Source: Erythrobacter aurantius | GTDB lineage: Bacteria > Pseudomonadota > Alphaproteobacteria > Sphingomonadales > Sphingomonadaceae | Direction: 5' to 3' | NCBI RefSeq assembly: GCF_023823125.1 | Contig: NZ_CP090949.1 | Coordinates: 1,326,001-1,390,000, forward strand | Length of the DNA: 64,000 nucleotides | Part shown: one piece after another, positions 17,608 through 26,726 of the stretch | How positions within the stretch are numbered: position 1 is the stretch's first letter | How the letters are laid out: each line of letters opens with the position of its first letter | Made by a program: the position numbers and the translations under genes | Notes under the pieces: model-generated | The model's input: only the letters and a program-made list of their open reading frames with translations | Told to the model about the DNA's origin: nothing | The model's database searches: none

Positions 17608-18345
17608 TCACGTCCCCCGTGTATCCCCGTAGAGGTGGATGTGCATCCGGTCGCTCATGCGGAAACCGTGCTCAAGGCATAGCGGGCTGAGCCATTGCTG
17701 GCGCGCACGCAAGGTCGCGCTGTCGGTCCCTTCTGCCATCAGGAACACATGGCCGGGGCGGAACCGGTATTCGCGTTGCAGCGCCAGCACCTCGTCCACA
17801 TCCTGCGGTGATGCGACCACGAACTTGAAGAAGGCGCGCGGGTCGCAGGCGTAGAAATCGAGCCGTTCCGGGATCAGCGCAAGCGCGGCATCATTGCCCG
17901 AATGCGCCAGCTTGGGGCTGACGTTGTACTGATCGACGCGGATATCGACATGGGAACTGGCTTTGGTCGTTCCGTTGGTTTCGATCTCCACCTCGATATC
18001 GGGCAGGATCGCGAGCATATCCGCCAGCGGCCCGCATTGCATCAACGGCTCGCCCCCGGTGATAACCAGCCGTTTCTGCCCCAGCGCCGCGATCTTCGCC
18101 GCCGCTTTCTCGGGCGAGAGCGCGATCTGGTTGGCTTTGCGATCATAGGCGACACCGTCGCGGTGCGGGCGGTTGTCCCCTTCGAACCGCCATGTGTAGG
18201 CGGTGTCGCACCAGGTGCAGGCAAGGTTGCACCGCGACAGGCGGATGAAGGCGACCGGCACGCCTGCGCTCGGCCCTTCGCCTTGCAGGCTGGCGAATAT
18301 CTCCGCCGCGCCGGAATCGTCGGTGGCACAGATCAGATCAGCCAT
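17608..18345 (-). CDS. queE: 7-carboxy-7-deazaguanine synthase QueE
   Basis: Radical SAM enzyme that contracts 6-carboxytetrahydropterin to 7-carboxy-7-deazaguanine in queuosine synthesis. It has 245 residues from the ATG at 18345, beginning MADLICATDD. The frame is open 36 codons further, but that part is not family-like. EIFASLQGEGPSAG (about 13-26) and the cluster motif CNLACTWCDTAYTW (about 37-50, CX3CX2C) are diagnostic, followed by the GGEPLMQ SAM-binding motif. No other queuosine gene is adjacent. It is the last gene of a reverse-strand run starting at valS, about 195 bp downstream of mtfA. Confidence 0.93.
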   Translation of the reverse strand: MADLICATDDSGAAEIFASLQGEGPSAGVPVAFIRLSRCNLACTWCDTAYTWRFEGDNRPHRDGVAYDRKANQIALSPEKAAAKIAALGQKRLVITGGEPLMQCGPLADMLAILPDIEVEIETNGTTKASSHVDIRVDQYNVSPKLAHSGNDAALALIPERLDFYACDPRAFFKFVVASPQDVDEVLALQREYRFRPGHVFLMAEGTDSATLRARQQWLSPLCLEHGFRMSDRMHIHLYGDTRGT

Positions 18346-18540
18346 GCTGCGCCTGCGAATGAAGTTGACAAAGCCGACAGCGTGTAAGGCACTCTTTCGC
18401 CCCCGAAACCCGCAGAAATCCGGGCCAAATCGCCCGAAAAGCGAAATTGACACTTATCCTATTTTTAAAAATTCTTCCGGCCTCCACCATTCGCTTCCCA
18501 TGCCACGAAATGGCGGTGTAGGAAAATCGGTTTGCGCGCG

Positions 18541-19356
18541 TCAGTGCCATTGCGCCGGATCAATCGCCAGCAATTCGGAAAATTCGGCATAGAGTTCAGG
18601 CTCTTCGCGCTGCAATGCCACGGGCCTTTCGAAAAAGGTCACGATCGCTTCGGCCAGGAATTCCTGATGATTGGTCGCGCCATAGGGATCGATCAGCGTT
18701 TCGTATCCCGCCTCCACCCGGTCGACATGGCGGTGAAAGGCATCCAGCATCGCCTTTTCCCACCCGGCATAATCCTGTCCTTCGCGCAGCACGGGTATGC
18801 CGTTGGTATGCCCGGTGAGGCTGTCGAGCTGGTGCGCGAATTCGTGGATCACGACGTTGTAGCCGTCGGAATCGTCCAGCCCGCCCTCCAGCGCGTGATC
18901 CCATGACAGCACCACCGGCCCGCGCACCCAGCTTTCGCCCGCCATGTGCAGATCATGCTCGCGCACCAGATGCCCGTCATGCGTGTCGCGCCGGGTGCGG
19001 ATAACGGTGGGGTAGATCAGCACGTTCCTGAGCGTGTCGTACCACGCCGGACTGTTGACGATCAGCAGGCACGCCTGCGCGGCGATGGAAAGCCGCATTT
19101 CATCGGTCACTGCGATCCCGCCTTTGCCGCGAAAGGTGATCTGGTCGAGGAAGAGATTGATCTTCCCCTCAAGACTTGGCCGCAGCGATGCGGGCAGGCG
19201 GCGGGTGATCGGGACCAGCCGGGCGATGATTTCGCGCTGCCCGGGCGAGAGCGAGGACGCGAGTAATGCCTTGCGGCGGCGCTGTTTGACAAAGTGGCGA
19301 TACACCAGCCCCGCCGGGATCAGCGCGATGGCAAGGAGGATCAGCCAGGGGGACAT
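18541..19356 (-). CDS. mtfA: MtfA-type zinc peptidase (M90 family)
   Basis: 271 residues. An N-terminal membrane helix (about 4-20) and a basic stretch are followed by the M90 peptidase domain. The zinc motif HEFAHQLD (about 173-180) and the downstream third-ligand region NHQEFLAEA (about 228-236) are intact. E. coli MtfA binds the Mlc repressor and is a glucose-regulated aminopeptidase; the role here is unknown and no PTS gene is nearby. The ATG at 19356 has no recognisable ribosome binding site. An 11-bp inverted repeat ends 12 nt before it (in the reading direction), which may matter for its expression. Confidence 0.88.
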   Translation of the reverse strand: MSPWLILLAIALIPAGLVYRHFVKQRRRKALLASSLSPGQREIIARLVPITRRLPASLRPSLEGKINLFLDQITFRGKGGIAVTDEMRLSIAAQACLLIVNSPAWYDTLRNVLIYPTVIRTRRDTHDGHLVREHDLHMAGESWVRGPVVLSWDHALEGGLDDSDGYNVVIHEFAHQLDSLTGHTNGIPVLREGQDYAGWEKAMLDAFHRHVDRVEAGYETLIDPYGATNHQEFLAEAIVTFFERPVALQREEPELYAEFSELLAIDPAQWH

Positions 19357-19368
19357 TTATGAGATGTA

Positions 19369-19407
19369 GGATGGCTTCGTCCCCTTTGTTAGGGTGCGAA
19401 GCCATCC
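19369..19407 (-). repeat. 11-bp perfect inverted repeat before mtfA
   Basis: ggatggcttcg at 19369-19379 pairs with cgaagccatcc at 19397-19407 around a 17-nt loop. There is no T run on either strand. It lies downstream of the valS tail remnant and just upstream of mtfA, so it may be the old valS terminator, an mRNA hairpin controlling mtfA, or an operator. Confidence 0.55.
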
Positions 19408-19417
19408 GCAAACCTCG

Positions 19418-19450
19418 TCACCCCAGCCGTGCCAGCGCTGCCGTCAGCCG
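19418..19450 (-). pseudogene. Second copy of the last 11 codons of valS
   Basis: Read on the minus strand this encodes [10 protein letters not shown] and a stop, exactly the C terminus of the intact ValS that ends at 20287. The two 33-bp stretches differ at four positions, all synonymous (including TGA versus TAA stop). The DUF2262 gene lies between the copies, and its own stop codon (19444-19446) falls inside this remnant in another frame. This indicates that the intervening gene was brought in by recombination at the valS 3' end. Confidence 0.8.
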
Positions 19451-20283
19451 GGAACCCCAGCCCCTTCAAATCCTGCTGCCATCGTCCCGTAAGCCATTAC
19501 GAAATGACCATCGTGCAGATCGCCCGCATCGAGCTCGAATTCGAAGTAGCCTTCGGTAGACGGGTACATCGCACATAATCGCAAGCGCCGGGCATATTCC
19601 TTTGCTGACACTTCGCCGTGTGACGGATTCCGCCACTCGTTGCTCCATTCCGAATACGCATCAGTCAGCAGCACTCTTTCCAGTGACGTCGAAAACTGTG
19701 CCTCACGCTCAAGGATCGCAGCAGCCGCATCAGCCTGTGCATTCAAGTCTTCGATGTCGGCAAACGGGCCGTGCCCCTGCAGGACAATATCTACGTCAGC
19801 GCCGCCCCACTTAGCATTCCCATGATATTGCCACACCAGCCGCGGGTGGTGAGTGAAAGTCCCGAGAACCGGATGCTGCAATGGCGGCGGATCGAGCAAT
19901 TCCGCTGCTTTGCTTTCGAGTGCCGGATCGGGCTGCACACTATGCGTGTTCGCGACTGTGGCGCTTAGCCAGCTTGCAAGAGGGCGAGGCGGGCTGGTTA
20001 GGGTCACACGTACTAATTTCTGTGTCGCGAATTGCCTCAGGAACGCATCGTTCCCGGTGCCGTCGAACGGAAGCAGGAATTTCAGGACCAATCGTCCAGT
20101 CTCGATTTCCCTCCCATCAGTGCGCCAAGCGATCAGGGTTACCCGGCCCACCTGCTTTGCGCCTGTCCTGAAGCTGTCGATGGAAGGGCCGAGCAGGTCG
20201 CACACGCCGGTGATCTCGACTGGCTCTCGGTCAGGTCCTTCAGCGCCGGCCGAAAAGAGCTTGCCAAGAAGCTTTTGCAACAC
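19444..20283 (-). CDS. DUF2262 domain-containing protein, probably acquired
   Basis: 279 residues, no signal peptide or membrane helix. The C-terminal third resembles DUF2262: WSNEWRNPSHGEVSAKEYARR (only loosely kept), LCAMYPSTEGYFEFELDAGDL and the final GHFVMAYGTMAAGFEGA. The N-terminal part (about 15-100) has no recognised domain. Function is unknown. The start is a GTG only 3 nt after the valS stop, with GGGG from the valS end as possible ribosome binding site, so it probably depends on valS translation. The gene looks less GC-rich than valS and is bounded by a duplicated valS tail, both signs of transfer. The last few residues may be encoded by the remnant rather than by the original gene. 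Confidence 0.65.
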   Translation of the reverse strand: MLQKLLGKLFSAGAEGPDREPVEITGVCDLLGPSIDSFRTGAKQVGRVTLIAWRTDGREIETGRLVLKFLLPFDGTGNDAFLRQFATQKLVRVTLTSPPRPLASWLSATVANTHSVQPDPALESKAAELLDPPPLQHPVLGTFTHHPRLVWQYHGNAKWGGADVDIVLQGHGPFADIEDLNAQADAAAAILEREAQFSTSLERVLLTDAYSEWSNEWRNPSHGEVSAKEYARRLRLCAMYPSTEGYFEFELDAGDLHDGHFVMAYGTMAAGFEGAGVPG

Positions 20284-20286
20284 GCG

Positions 20287-23019
20287 TTACCCCAGCCGGG
20301 CCAGCGCCGCTGTCAGCCGTTCGACTTCGCCCGAATGGTGCGCGTGGTCGGCCTTGGCCTTTTCCACCGCTTCGGGTTTGGCGCGTTCGACGAAGTTAGG
20401 GTTGGAAAGCCGCCCTTCGAGCGATTTCGCTTCCTTCGCGCTTGCCTCCAAAGCCTTTGCCAGACGGGTCTTTTCCGCTTCGATGTCGATGATCCCTTCG
20501 AGCGGGATGACAAAGATATCGCCGAGCGCGGTCACCTGCATCGCCGGGCCGGCGGGCGCTTCGTCCAGAGTTACCGGGGTGAGGCGGGCGAGGCGCTCGA
20601 TCGCGGCGCTTGAACGTTCGACGGTGCTTGCTGCGAGGGGCGAGGCTGCGGGCAGGTAAGCCGCCAGCTTTGCACCCGGCGCGATGCCGAGTTCGTTCTT
20701 GGCGCTGCGGACATTGGTGGTGAGGTCGATCACCCAGTCGATCGCGTCAGTCGCGTCCTTCGACACTTCGGCACGCGGGTTCGGCCATTGGGCAAGGATC
20801 AGGTCGTACTTCCGCTCGCCCTGCGCATGCCACAGCTCTTCGGTGATGAAGGGCATGAAGGGGTGGAGCATGACGAGAATCTGGTCGAGCGCCCACCCGG
20901 CGACTTCGCGGGTTTCGCTCGCCGCCATCTCGCTCGCGCCTTCGGCAAACACCGGCTTGATCAGCTCCAGATACCAGTCGCAGAATTTGCTCCAGGTGAA
21001 CTGGTAGATCGCGTTCGCTGCCGCGTCGAAGCGCAGGTCAGCCATCGCCTTGTCGATTTCGGCGACGCAGGCCTGAACCTCGCCGATGATCCACTGGTTA
21101 GCCGCGAGGCGGGCGGTGGGTGCTTTCAGCGTGGTGGAAGCGCCTATGCCGTTCGACTGGCAGAAACGGGTCGCGTTCCAGAGTTTCGTCGCGAAGTTGC
21201 GGTATCCCTCGACCCGCTTTTCATCCATCTTGATGTCGCGGCCCTGGCTTTCCATCGCGGCCATGAAGAACCGTAGAGCGTCGGCGCCATACTGGTCGAT
21301 CAGGCCCAGCGGATCGACGACATTGCCCTTTGACTTGGACATTTTCGCGCCATCGGCGGCGCGCACGAGGCCGTGCAGATACAGGCGCGGCCACGGGGCC
21401 TGACCCATATTGTACTGCCCCATCATCATCATCCGCGCATCCCAGAAGAACAGGATGTCGAAGCCCGAGATCAGGAGGTTGTTGGGGAAGTGCTTTTCGA
21501 GCAGCGGCTGGCCGTCCTCGGGCCACCCAAGCGTGGCGAAGGGCCAGAGCGCGCTGGAGAACCACGTGTCGAGGACGTCCTCGTCACGGGTCAGCGCCAC
21601 GCCTTCACCGGCCTGCGCCTGCGCTTCTTCTTCGGACATGGCGACATAGACATTGCCGTCCGCATCGAACCACGCGGGTATCCGGTGGCCCCACCACAAT
21701 TGCCGGGAAACGCACCACGGCTGGATGTTCTCCATCCAGTTGAAGAAGGTCTTTTCCCACGACTTCGGGACGATTTCGATTGTGCCGTCGCGCACGTCCT
21801 TAATCGGTTTTTCGGCGAGCTTGGCGGCATCGACATACCATTGATCGGTCAGCCAGGGTTCGATCACCACGCCGCCGCGATCACCGAATGGCGTCGCGAT
21901 CTGGCGCGGTTCGGCGTCGTGTTCGACTTCCTCGCCCGCCTTGTTCCTGGTGACGTGCGGGATGAGGTAGCCTTGTTCCTTCATCCGCTGGACCACCAGC
22001 TCGCGCGCGCCGTCAACACCGTCACGCTTGAAACGGTGCAGGCCGAGGAATTCCTCCGGCACCAGCCCGTCGGCGGTCTGGCAGACATTGGCATCGGCAT
22101 CGAGCATGTTGAGCATTTCGCCCGCCACGAACCCGGCGCGCTTGCCGACTTCGAAGTCGTTGAAGTCGTGCCCCGGCGTGATCTTCACACAGCCCGAACC
22201 CAGTTCCGGATCGGCGTGTTCGTCGGCGACCACGGGGATGCGGCGCCCGGTGATCGGCAGGATGATGTGCTTGCCGACAACGCTCCTGTAGCGTTCGTCA
22301 TCGGGATGCACCGCCACCGCCATGTCGGCGAGCATCGTCTCAGGCCGCGTGGTCGCAACTTCGAGATAATCGCGCCCGTCGGGCAGGGTCGCCCCGTCCG
22401 CCAGCGGATATTTGAAGTGCCAGAAGCTGCCCGCAATCGTCTGCTGTTCGACTTCGAGATCGGAAATCGCGGTCTTCAGCTTGGGGTCCCAGTTCACCAG
22501 CCGCTTGTCGCGGTAGATCAGGCCGTCGTTGTACAGGTCGACGAAGGTCTTGAGCACCGCCTTGGTAAAGTGCGGGTCCATCGTGAACTGCTCGCGCGAC
22601 CAGTCCATCGAACAGCCAAGCCGCCGCAACTGGTGCGTGATCTGGCCGCCGCTTTCGGCCTTCCATTCCCACACCTTGTCGACGAATTCATCGCGGCTGT
22701 AATTGGTACGCTTGTCCTGCTTGGCTTCGAGCTGGCGTTCGACCACCATCTGTGTCGCGATACCGGCGTGGTCGGTTCCCACCACCCACAGCGCATCCTT
22801 GCCGCGCAGGCGTTCATAGCGGATCACCACGTCCTGCAACGTGTTGTCGAGCGCATGGCCGATGTGGAGCGATCCCGTCACGTTTGGTGGCGGGTTGACG
22901 ATGGTGAAGGGCTCGGCATCGGGCCGTTCAGGCCGGAAAGCGCCGCTTTCCTCCCAATGCTTGTACCATCGTGTCTCGATGTCGGCGGGATTGAAGGTGG
23001 TGTTGAGTTTGGTGTCCAT
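20287..23019 (-). CDS. valS: Valyl-tRNA synthetase
   Basis: Charges tRNA-Val. It is a class I synthetase of 910 residues, normal for bacteria. The HIGH motif is in [17 protein letters not shown] (about 38-54) and the KMSKS loop in [14 protein letters not shown] (about 557-570). The editing CP1 domain ([10 protein letters not shown]) and the C-terminal coiled-coil tRNA-binding arm (about 840-910) are present. It diverges from the Mla operon and leads a reverse-strand run of DUF2262 gene, mtfA and queE. The last codons exist in a second copy at 19418-19450. Confidence 0.98.
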   Translation of the reverse strand: MDTKLNTTFNPADIETRWYKHWEESGAFRPERPDAEPFTIVNPPPNVTGSLHIGHALDNTLQDVVIRYERLRGKDALWVVGTDHAGIATQMVVERQLEAKQDKRTNYSRDEFVDKVWEWKAESGGQITHQLRRLGCSMDWSREQFTMDPHFTKAVLKTFVDLYNDGLIYRDKRLVNWDPKLKTAISDLEVEQQTIAGSFWHFKYPLADGATLPDGRDYLEVATTRPETMLADMAVAVHPDDERYRSVVGKHIILPITGRRIPVVADEHADPELGSGCVKITPGHDFNDFEVGKRAGFVAGEMLNMLDADANVCQTADGLVPEEFLGLHRFKRDGVDGARELVVQRMKEQGYLIPHVTRNKAGEEVEHDAEPRQIATPFGDRGGVVIEPWLTDQWYVDAAKLAEKPIKDVRDGTIEIVPKSWEKTFFNWMENIQPWCVSRQLWWGHRIPAWFDADGNVYVAMSEEEAQAQAGEGVALTRDEDVLDTWFSSALWPFATLGWPEDGQPLLEKHFPNNLLISGFDILFFWDARMMMMGQYNMGQAPWPRLYLHGLVRAADGAKMSKSKGNVVDPLGLIDQYGADALRFFMAAMESQGRDIKMDEKRVEGYRNFATKLWNATRFCQSNGIGASTTLKAPTARLAANQWIIGEVQACVAEIDKAMADLRFDAAANAIYQFTWSKFCDWYLELIKPVFAEGASEMAASETREVAGWALDQILVMLHPFMPFITEELWHAQGERKYDLILAQWPNPRAEVSKDATDAIDWVIDLTTNVRSAKNELGIAPGAKLAAYLPAASPLAASTVERSSAAIERLARLTPVTLDEAPAGPAMQVTALGDIFVIPLEGIIDIEAEKTRLAKALEASAKEAKSLEGRLSNPNFVERAKPEAVEKAKADHAHHSGEVERLTAALARLG

Positions 23020-23127
23020 GGCGCGGGTGCTTTGCCAAGCCGCGCTGTGCAGCGCAACAATTGATCACAATTTGCATGCCATCGCCCCTTGAGCCGCACG
23101 CCGTTTCCCCGCATATCCTTGAACGCA

Positions 23128-24240
23128 ATGGACGGTGCCGCTCACTTTACGCTCGAACAAGACAGCGCTGGCGGGACCACGCTGGCGCTTTCCGGGCGGC
23201 TGCTGGTGTCCACGATTGGCTTTATCGATCAGGATCTTGAGCAGATTTCGGGCGATCTCGCCGCGATCGACCTGTCAGGCGTGCAGGAAATCGACACGGT
23301 GGGCGCATGGGTCGCCTGCAGGCTTTCGACCAAGCATTCGGCGCAGATCACCGGCGCGAACAAGCAGGCCCGGCGTTTGCTGGGCGCGGTCGAGAGCGTC
23401 GCCGGAACCCCCGAACTGGTGCCCGAACGCGTCCCCGTGTGGGAACGCGTGCCGCTGGCGCTGGGCGAACAGGTGTTTGCCGCGCGGTCCGGCATTTACG
23501 GCGTCGTCGGGTTTTTCGGGCAGATCCTGATCGGGGTCTGGAACCTCATCCGCCACCCGTCGCAATTTCCGATGCGGGCGCTGGTGCGGCAGATGGAGCT
23601 GGTGGGGGTGGCGGCGTTGCCGATCATCGGCCTGATGAGCTTTCTGATCGGCATCGTCATCGCGCAGCAGGGCGCGGTGCAGTTGGAGCAATTCGGGGCC
23701 GAGGCGTTGACGGTCAACCTTGTCGGGAGGTTGACCCTGCGCGAACTCGGCGTGCTGATGACGGCGATCATGGTTGCCGGCCGTTCGGGCAGCGCCTTTG
23801 CCGCGCAGATCGGGACGATGAAGCTGACCGAGGAAGTCGACGCGATGCGCACCATCGGCATTTCCCCGATAGAAAAGCTGGTGATCCCGCGCATTCTTGC
23901 CTGCACTTTCATGATGATCCTGCTGGGCTTCTATTCGTCGATGGTCGCGATTGTCGGCGGTGCGGTGGTCGGCCAATTCGCGCTCGGCATCCCGTTCTTC
24001 ACCTTCCTTGAGCGGATTCAGGACGTGGTGCCCACGCATGATTTGTGGGTCGGTTTGATCAAGGCGCCGGTGTTCGGGCTGATCGTCGCGCTGGCGGGCT
24101 GTTATCACGGGATGCAGGTGCGCGGGAATTCCGAGGAAGTCGGGACCCGCACGACGATGGCGGTGGTTTCCGCGATCTTCGCGGTGATCGTGCTCGATGC
24201 GTTCTTCGCCGTGTTCTTCACCGAAATCGGGTGGGGGTAA
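23128..24240 (+). CDS. mlaE: MlaE-family ABC transporter permease with STAS domain
   Basis: 370 residues. Residues about 1-95 form a STAS-like domain (DLSGVQEIDTVGAWVA) fused to the MlaE permease domain, with about five membrane helices and conserved LTLRELGVLMTAIMVAGRSGS, a MlaE signature. It is part of an Mla-type system that moves phospholipids between inner and outer membrane. In E. coli the STAS protein MlaB is separate; here, as in many alphaproteobacteria, it is fused. ATG at 23128 is preferred to the upstream TTG at 23089. The next gene starts 3 nt downstream. Confidence 0.92.
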   Translation: MDGAAHFTLEQDSAGGTTLALSGRLLVSTIGFIDQDLEQISGDLAAIDLSGVQEIDTVGAWVACRLSTKHSAQITGANKQARRLLGAVESVAGTPELVPERVPVWERVPLALGEQVFAARSGIYGVVGFFGQILIGVWNLIRHPSQFPMRALVRQMELVGVAALPIIGLMSFLIGIVIAQQGAVQLEQFGAEALTVNLVGRLTLRELGVLMTAIMVAGRSGSAFAAQIGTMKLTEEVDAMRTIGISPIEKLVIPRILACTFMMILLGFYSSMVAIVGGAVVGQFALGIPFFTFLERIQDVVPTHDLWVGLIKAPVFGLIVALAGCYHGMQVRGNSEEVGTRTTMAVVSAIFAVIVLDAFFAVFFTEIGWG

Positions 24241-24243
24241 GCC

Positions 24244-25080
24244 ATGGCTGAGAACGAAACCCGCGCCGCCAAAGCCGAGGAGCCGCCCGTCATCAAGGTC
24301 GAAGGGCTGGTCAACAAATTTGGCGATTTTGCCGTGCATGACGGGCTCGACCTCGAAGTACGCCGAGGCGAAATCATCGGTGTCGTCGGCGGATCGGGCA
24401 CCGGCAAATCGGTGCTGATGCGCTCGATCATCGGCCTGCAATATCCCACCGCAGGGCATATCGAAGTGCTCGGGCGGACGATCACCGGGGTCGATCTGGA
24501 TCAGAAGATCGGGGTGCGGCGGCGCTGGGGCGTATTGTTCCAGGGCGGCGCGCTGTTTTCGACCCTGACGGTGGGCGAGAATGTCGAAGTCCCGATCAAG
24601 CAGTTCTATCCCGAGATCGAGGAAGATCTGCGTGCGGAAATCGCCCGCTACAAGGTGCTGCTGTCGGGCCTGCCCGAAGAAGCGATCGCCAAATATCCGT
24701 CGGAATTGTCGGGCGGGATGAAGAAACGCGCCGGACTTGCCCGTGCACTCGCGCTTGATCCGGAGCTGTTGTTCCTTGACGAACCCACCGCCGGGCTGGA
24801 CCCGATCGGTGCGGCCAAGTTCGACCGCCAGACGCGCGAGCTGAAGGAAACACTGGGCCTTACCGTGTTCCTGATCACGCACGATCTCGATACGCTTTAC
24901 GAGATTTGCGACCGTGTCGCGGTGCTGGCGGACAAGAAAGTGATTGCAGTCGGCACGATCCCGGAACTGCTGGAAACCAAGCACCCGTGGATCGAGGAAT
25001 ATTTCAACGGCCCACGCGGGCGCGGCGCGCGCAACACCCACAATCTCAAGACCTTGTCAGCGAGCGAGCAGGTGTGGTGA
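24244..25080 (+). CDS. mlaF: Mla-type ABC transporter ATPase
   Basis: 278 residues. Walker A GGSGTGKSVLM (about 49-59), the Q-loop LFQGGALFSTLTV, signature LSGGMKKRAGLARALALDP (about 157-175), Walker B LLFLDEPTAGLDP and switch His in LITHDLDTLYE are all present. It energises lipid transport by the MlaE permease encoded 3 nt upstream. About 60 nt separate it from the MCE gene. Confidence 0.93.
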   Translation: MAENETRAAKAEEPPVIKVEGLVNKFGDFAVHDGLDLEVRRGEIIGVVGGSGTGKSVLMRSIIGLQYPTAGHIEVLGRTITGVDLDQKIGVRRRWGVLFQGGALFSTLTVGENVEVPIKQFYPEIEEDLRAEIARYKVLLSGLPEEAIAKYPSELSGGMKKRAGLARALALDPELLFLDEPTAGLDPIGAAKFDRQTRELKETLGLTVFLITHDLDTLYEICDRVAVLADKKVIAVGTIPELLETKHPWIEEYFNGPRGRGARNTHNLKTLSASEQVW

Positions 25081-25142
25081 TGCCCATGCGAACCGACAGA
25101 GCGATAGACACAGACGCCAAAGGGCGTTCATAGGGAAAGACG

Positions 25143-26090
25143 ATGGAGACAAGAGCCAATCACCTCTGGGTAGGCGCGGTCACGCTGGCACTGCTGGTGG
25201 CGCTTGCGGCGTTTATTGTCTGGATCGCTCGTCTGGGGCAGGGCGCGCACAACGAATACGATATCTTTTATGCGCAATCGGTCTCCGGCCTCGCCAATGG
25301 CAGCCAGGTTGCCTACGCCGGGGTGCCGGTGGGGCAGGTGGTGGACATCGCCCTGTCCGAGGAGAACCCCGAATTTGTGCGCGTGCGCATCCGGGTGAAG
25401 GACGGCGTGCCGATCCTGATCGGGACGACGGCGACAATCCAGGCCAGCTTTACCGGCGTTTCCACCATCCTGCTTGACGGCGCGCGCGGTGGTGCGCCCG
25501 CGATCACTTGTGAAACGACGGCCTGCCCCGAAGGCGCGCCGGTGATCCCGCCCAAGGATGGCGGCATCAACGCGCTGCTCAACAACGCGCCGCTGCTGCT
25601 GGAGCGGCTGGCGACGCTGACCGAAAACCTCAACATCCTGCTGGGGCCGGACAATCAGGCGCAGCTTGCGGGAATTCTCGAAAATTCGAACCGGCTGACG
25701 CGTGAGCTTGCCGATGCGGCGCCGCGCCTCGAAACCACTTTTGCCGAGCTTGAAGTGGCACTGAAGGAAGCCGGGGAAGCGCTGGACGCCTTTGAAAAGG
25801 CAACCCAGTCGACCGACAGGCTGATCAACGAGGAAGGGCCGCAACTGGCCGAGGAACTGCGCGGCACGCTGCGCAGCGCGAATGAAGCGGCAGCCGCGCT
25901 TGCCGCGACGCTGGAGGACACACGCCCTGCCGCGCGGCAATTGCGCGAATCGACGCTGCCTGCGGCCGAGGCGACCTTGCAGGACCTGCGCTCCACCAGC
26001 CGAAGCCTGCGATCCATTACAGAAAGGCTCGAAGCCGAAGGGGCCGGGTCGCTGCTTAACGGGCAGTCGCTGCCGGATTACAAGCCATGA
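25143..26090 (+). CDS. mlaD: MlaD-family (MCE domain) lipid-binding protein
   Basis: 315 residues. An N-terminal membrane anchor (about 9-28) is followed by the MCE domain (about 38-118: YDIFYAQSVSGLANGSQVAYAGVPVGQVVDI) and a long helical C-terminal region (about 140-310) rich in Ala, Glu and Leu, probably forming the periplasmic tunnel. It is the substrate-binding component of the Mla-type transporter. GGGAAAG lies shortly before the ATG. The stop overlaps the start of the lipoprotein gene (ATGA). Confidence 0.9.
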   Translation: METRANHLWVGAVTLALLVALAAFIVWIARLGQGAHNEYDIFYAQSVSGLANGSQVAYAGVPVGQVVDIALSEENPEFVRVRIRVKDGVPILIGTTATIQASFTGVSTILLDGARGGAPAITCETTACPEGAPVIPPKDGGINALLNNAPLLLERLATLTENLNILLGPDNQAQLAGILENSNRLTRELADAAPRLETTFAELEVALKEAGEALDAFEKATQSTDRLINEEGPQLAEELRGTLRSANEAAAALAATLEDTRPAARQLRESTLPAAEATLQDLRSTSRSLRSITERLEAEGAGSLLNGQSLPDYKP

Positions 26091-26719
26091 TGGGGACATT
26101 GATGAACACCGCGTCACAGCGCCGCTTGCTGGCGGGCATTTCCGCCGCCTTTGCCCTGACCCTGTCCGGCTGCATCAGCCTTGGGCAGGAACCGCCCGAA
26201 AGCCTGCTCACGCTGTCGTCGACCGCGAGCGCGCCCGCCGGATCGGGTGCGCAGGCTGGCGGAGAGGACAGCGAAGGCGCGATTGCCGTGCTGACTCCGG
26301 AAGTCCCGGCAAAGCTCGATGTTCTGCGCGTTCCGGTGAATGTGTCGGAAACCGAAGTCGCCTATCTGCAAGAGGCGTTCTGGATCGAAAAGCCTGCACG
26401 TCTCTTCCGCCGGTTGATCGGGGAAACGCTGCGCACTCGCGTGGCGGCGCTGGTGCTGGACAATGACGATACTCCGGCGCGCGCCGATACCTTTGTGCGC
26501 GGGACGTTGCTCGACATGACTTACGATGCGCCGACTTCGTCGGTGGTGGTACGCTTCGAAGCGATCCGAACGAATGCCGATGGCAAGGTCGTCTCGCGCC
26601 GGTTCGAAGCGCGTGAACAGGGCGTGCAGCCCGAAGCGGGATCGGTCGGCCCGGCGCTCAACCGGGTGGCGAACACCGTCGCGGGCGAAGTTGCCGACTG
26701 GGTGGTTGACGCGGGATAG
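26087..26719 (+). CDS. ABC-type transport auxiliary lipoprotein
   Basis: 210 residues. A lipobox LSGC (Cys about 28) follows a short hydrophobic signal. The rest resembles the ABC_trans_aux family (AVLTPEVPAKLDVLRVPV, YLQEAFWIEKPARLFRRL). This lipoprotein type works with Mla/MCE transporters in place of MlaC or as an outer-membrane partner. It overlaps mlaD. Alternative ATGs at 26090 and 26102 would shorten it by one or five residues. The next gene on the minus strand ends only 7 bp away. Confidence 0.85.
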   Translation: MMGTLMNTASQRRLLAGISAAFALTLSGCISLGQEPPESLLTLSSTASAPAGSGAQAGGEDSEGAIAVLTPEVPAKLDVLRVPVNVSETEVAYLQEAFWIEKPARLFRRLIGETLRTRVAALVLDNDDTPARADTFVRGTLLDMTYDAPTSSVVVRFEAIRTNADGKVVSRRFEAREQGVQPEAGSVGPALNRVANTVAGEVADWVVDAG

Positions 26720-26726
26720 GTGGCGG

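Noticed and set aside
21373..23064. 563-codon plus-strand frame opposite valS
   Set aside because: valS is certain on the other strand; the frame has no recognisable domain.
23275..25041. 588-codon minus-strand frame opposite the Mla permease and ATPase genes
   Set aside because: His- and Arg-rich complement of two certain genes.
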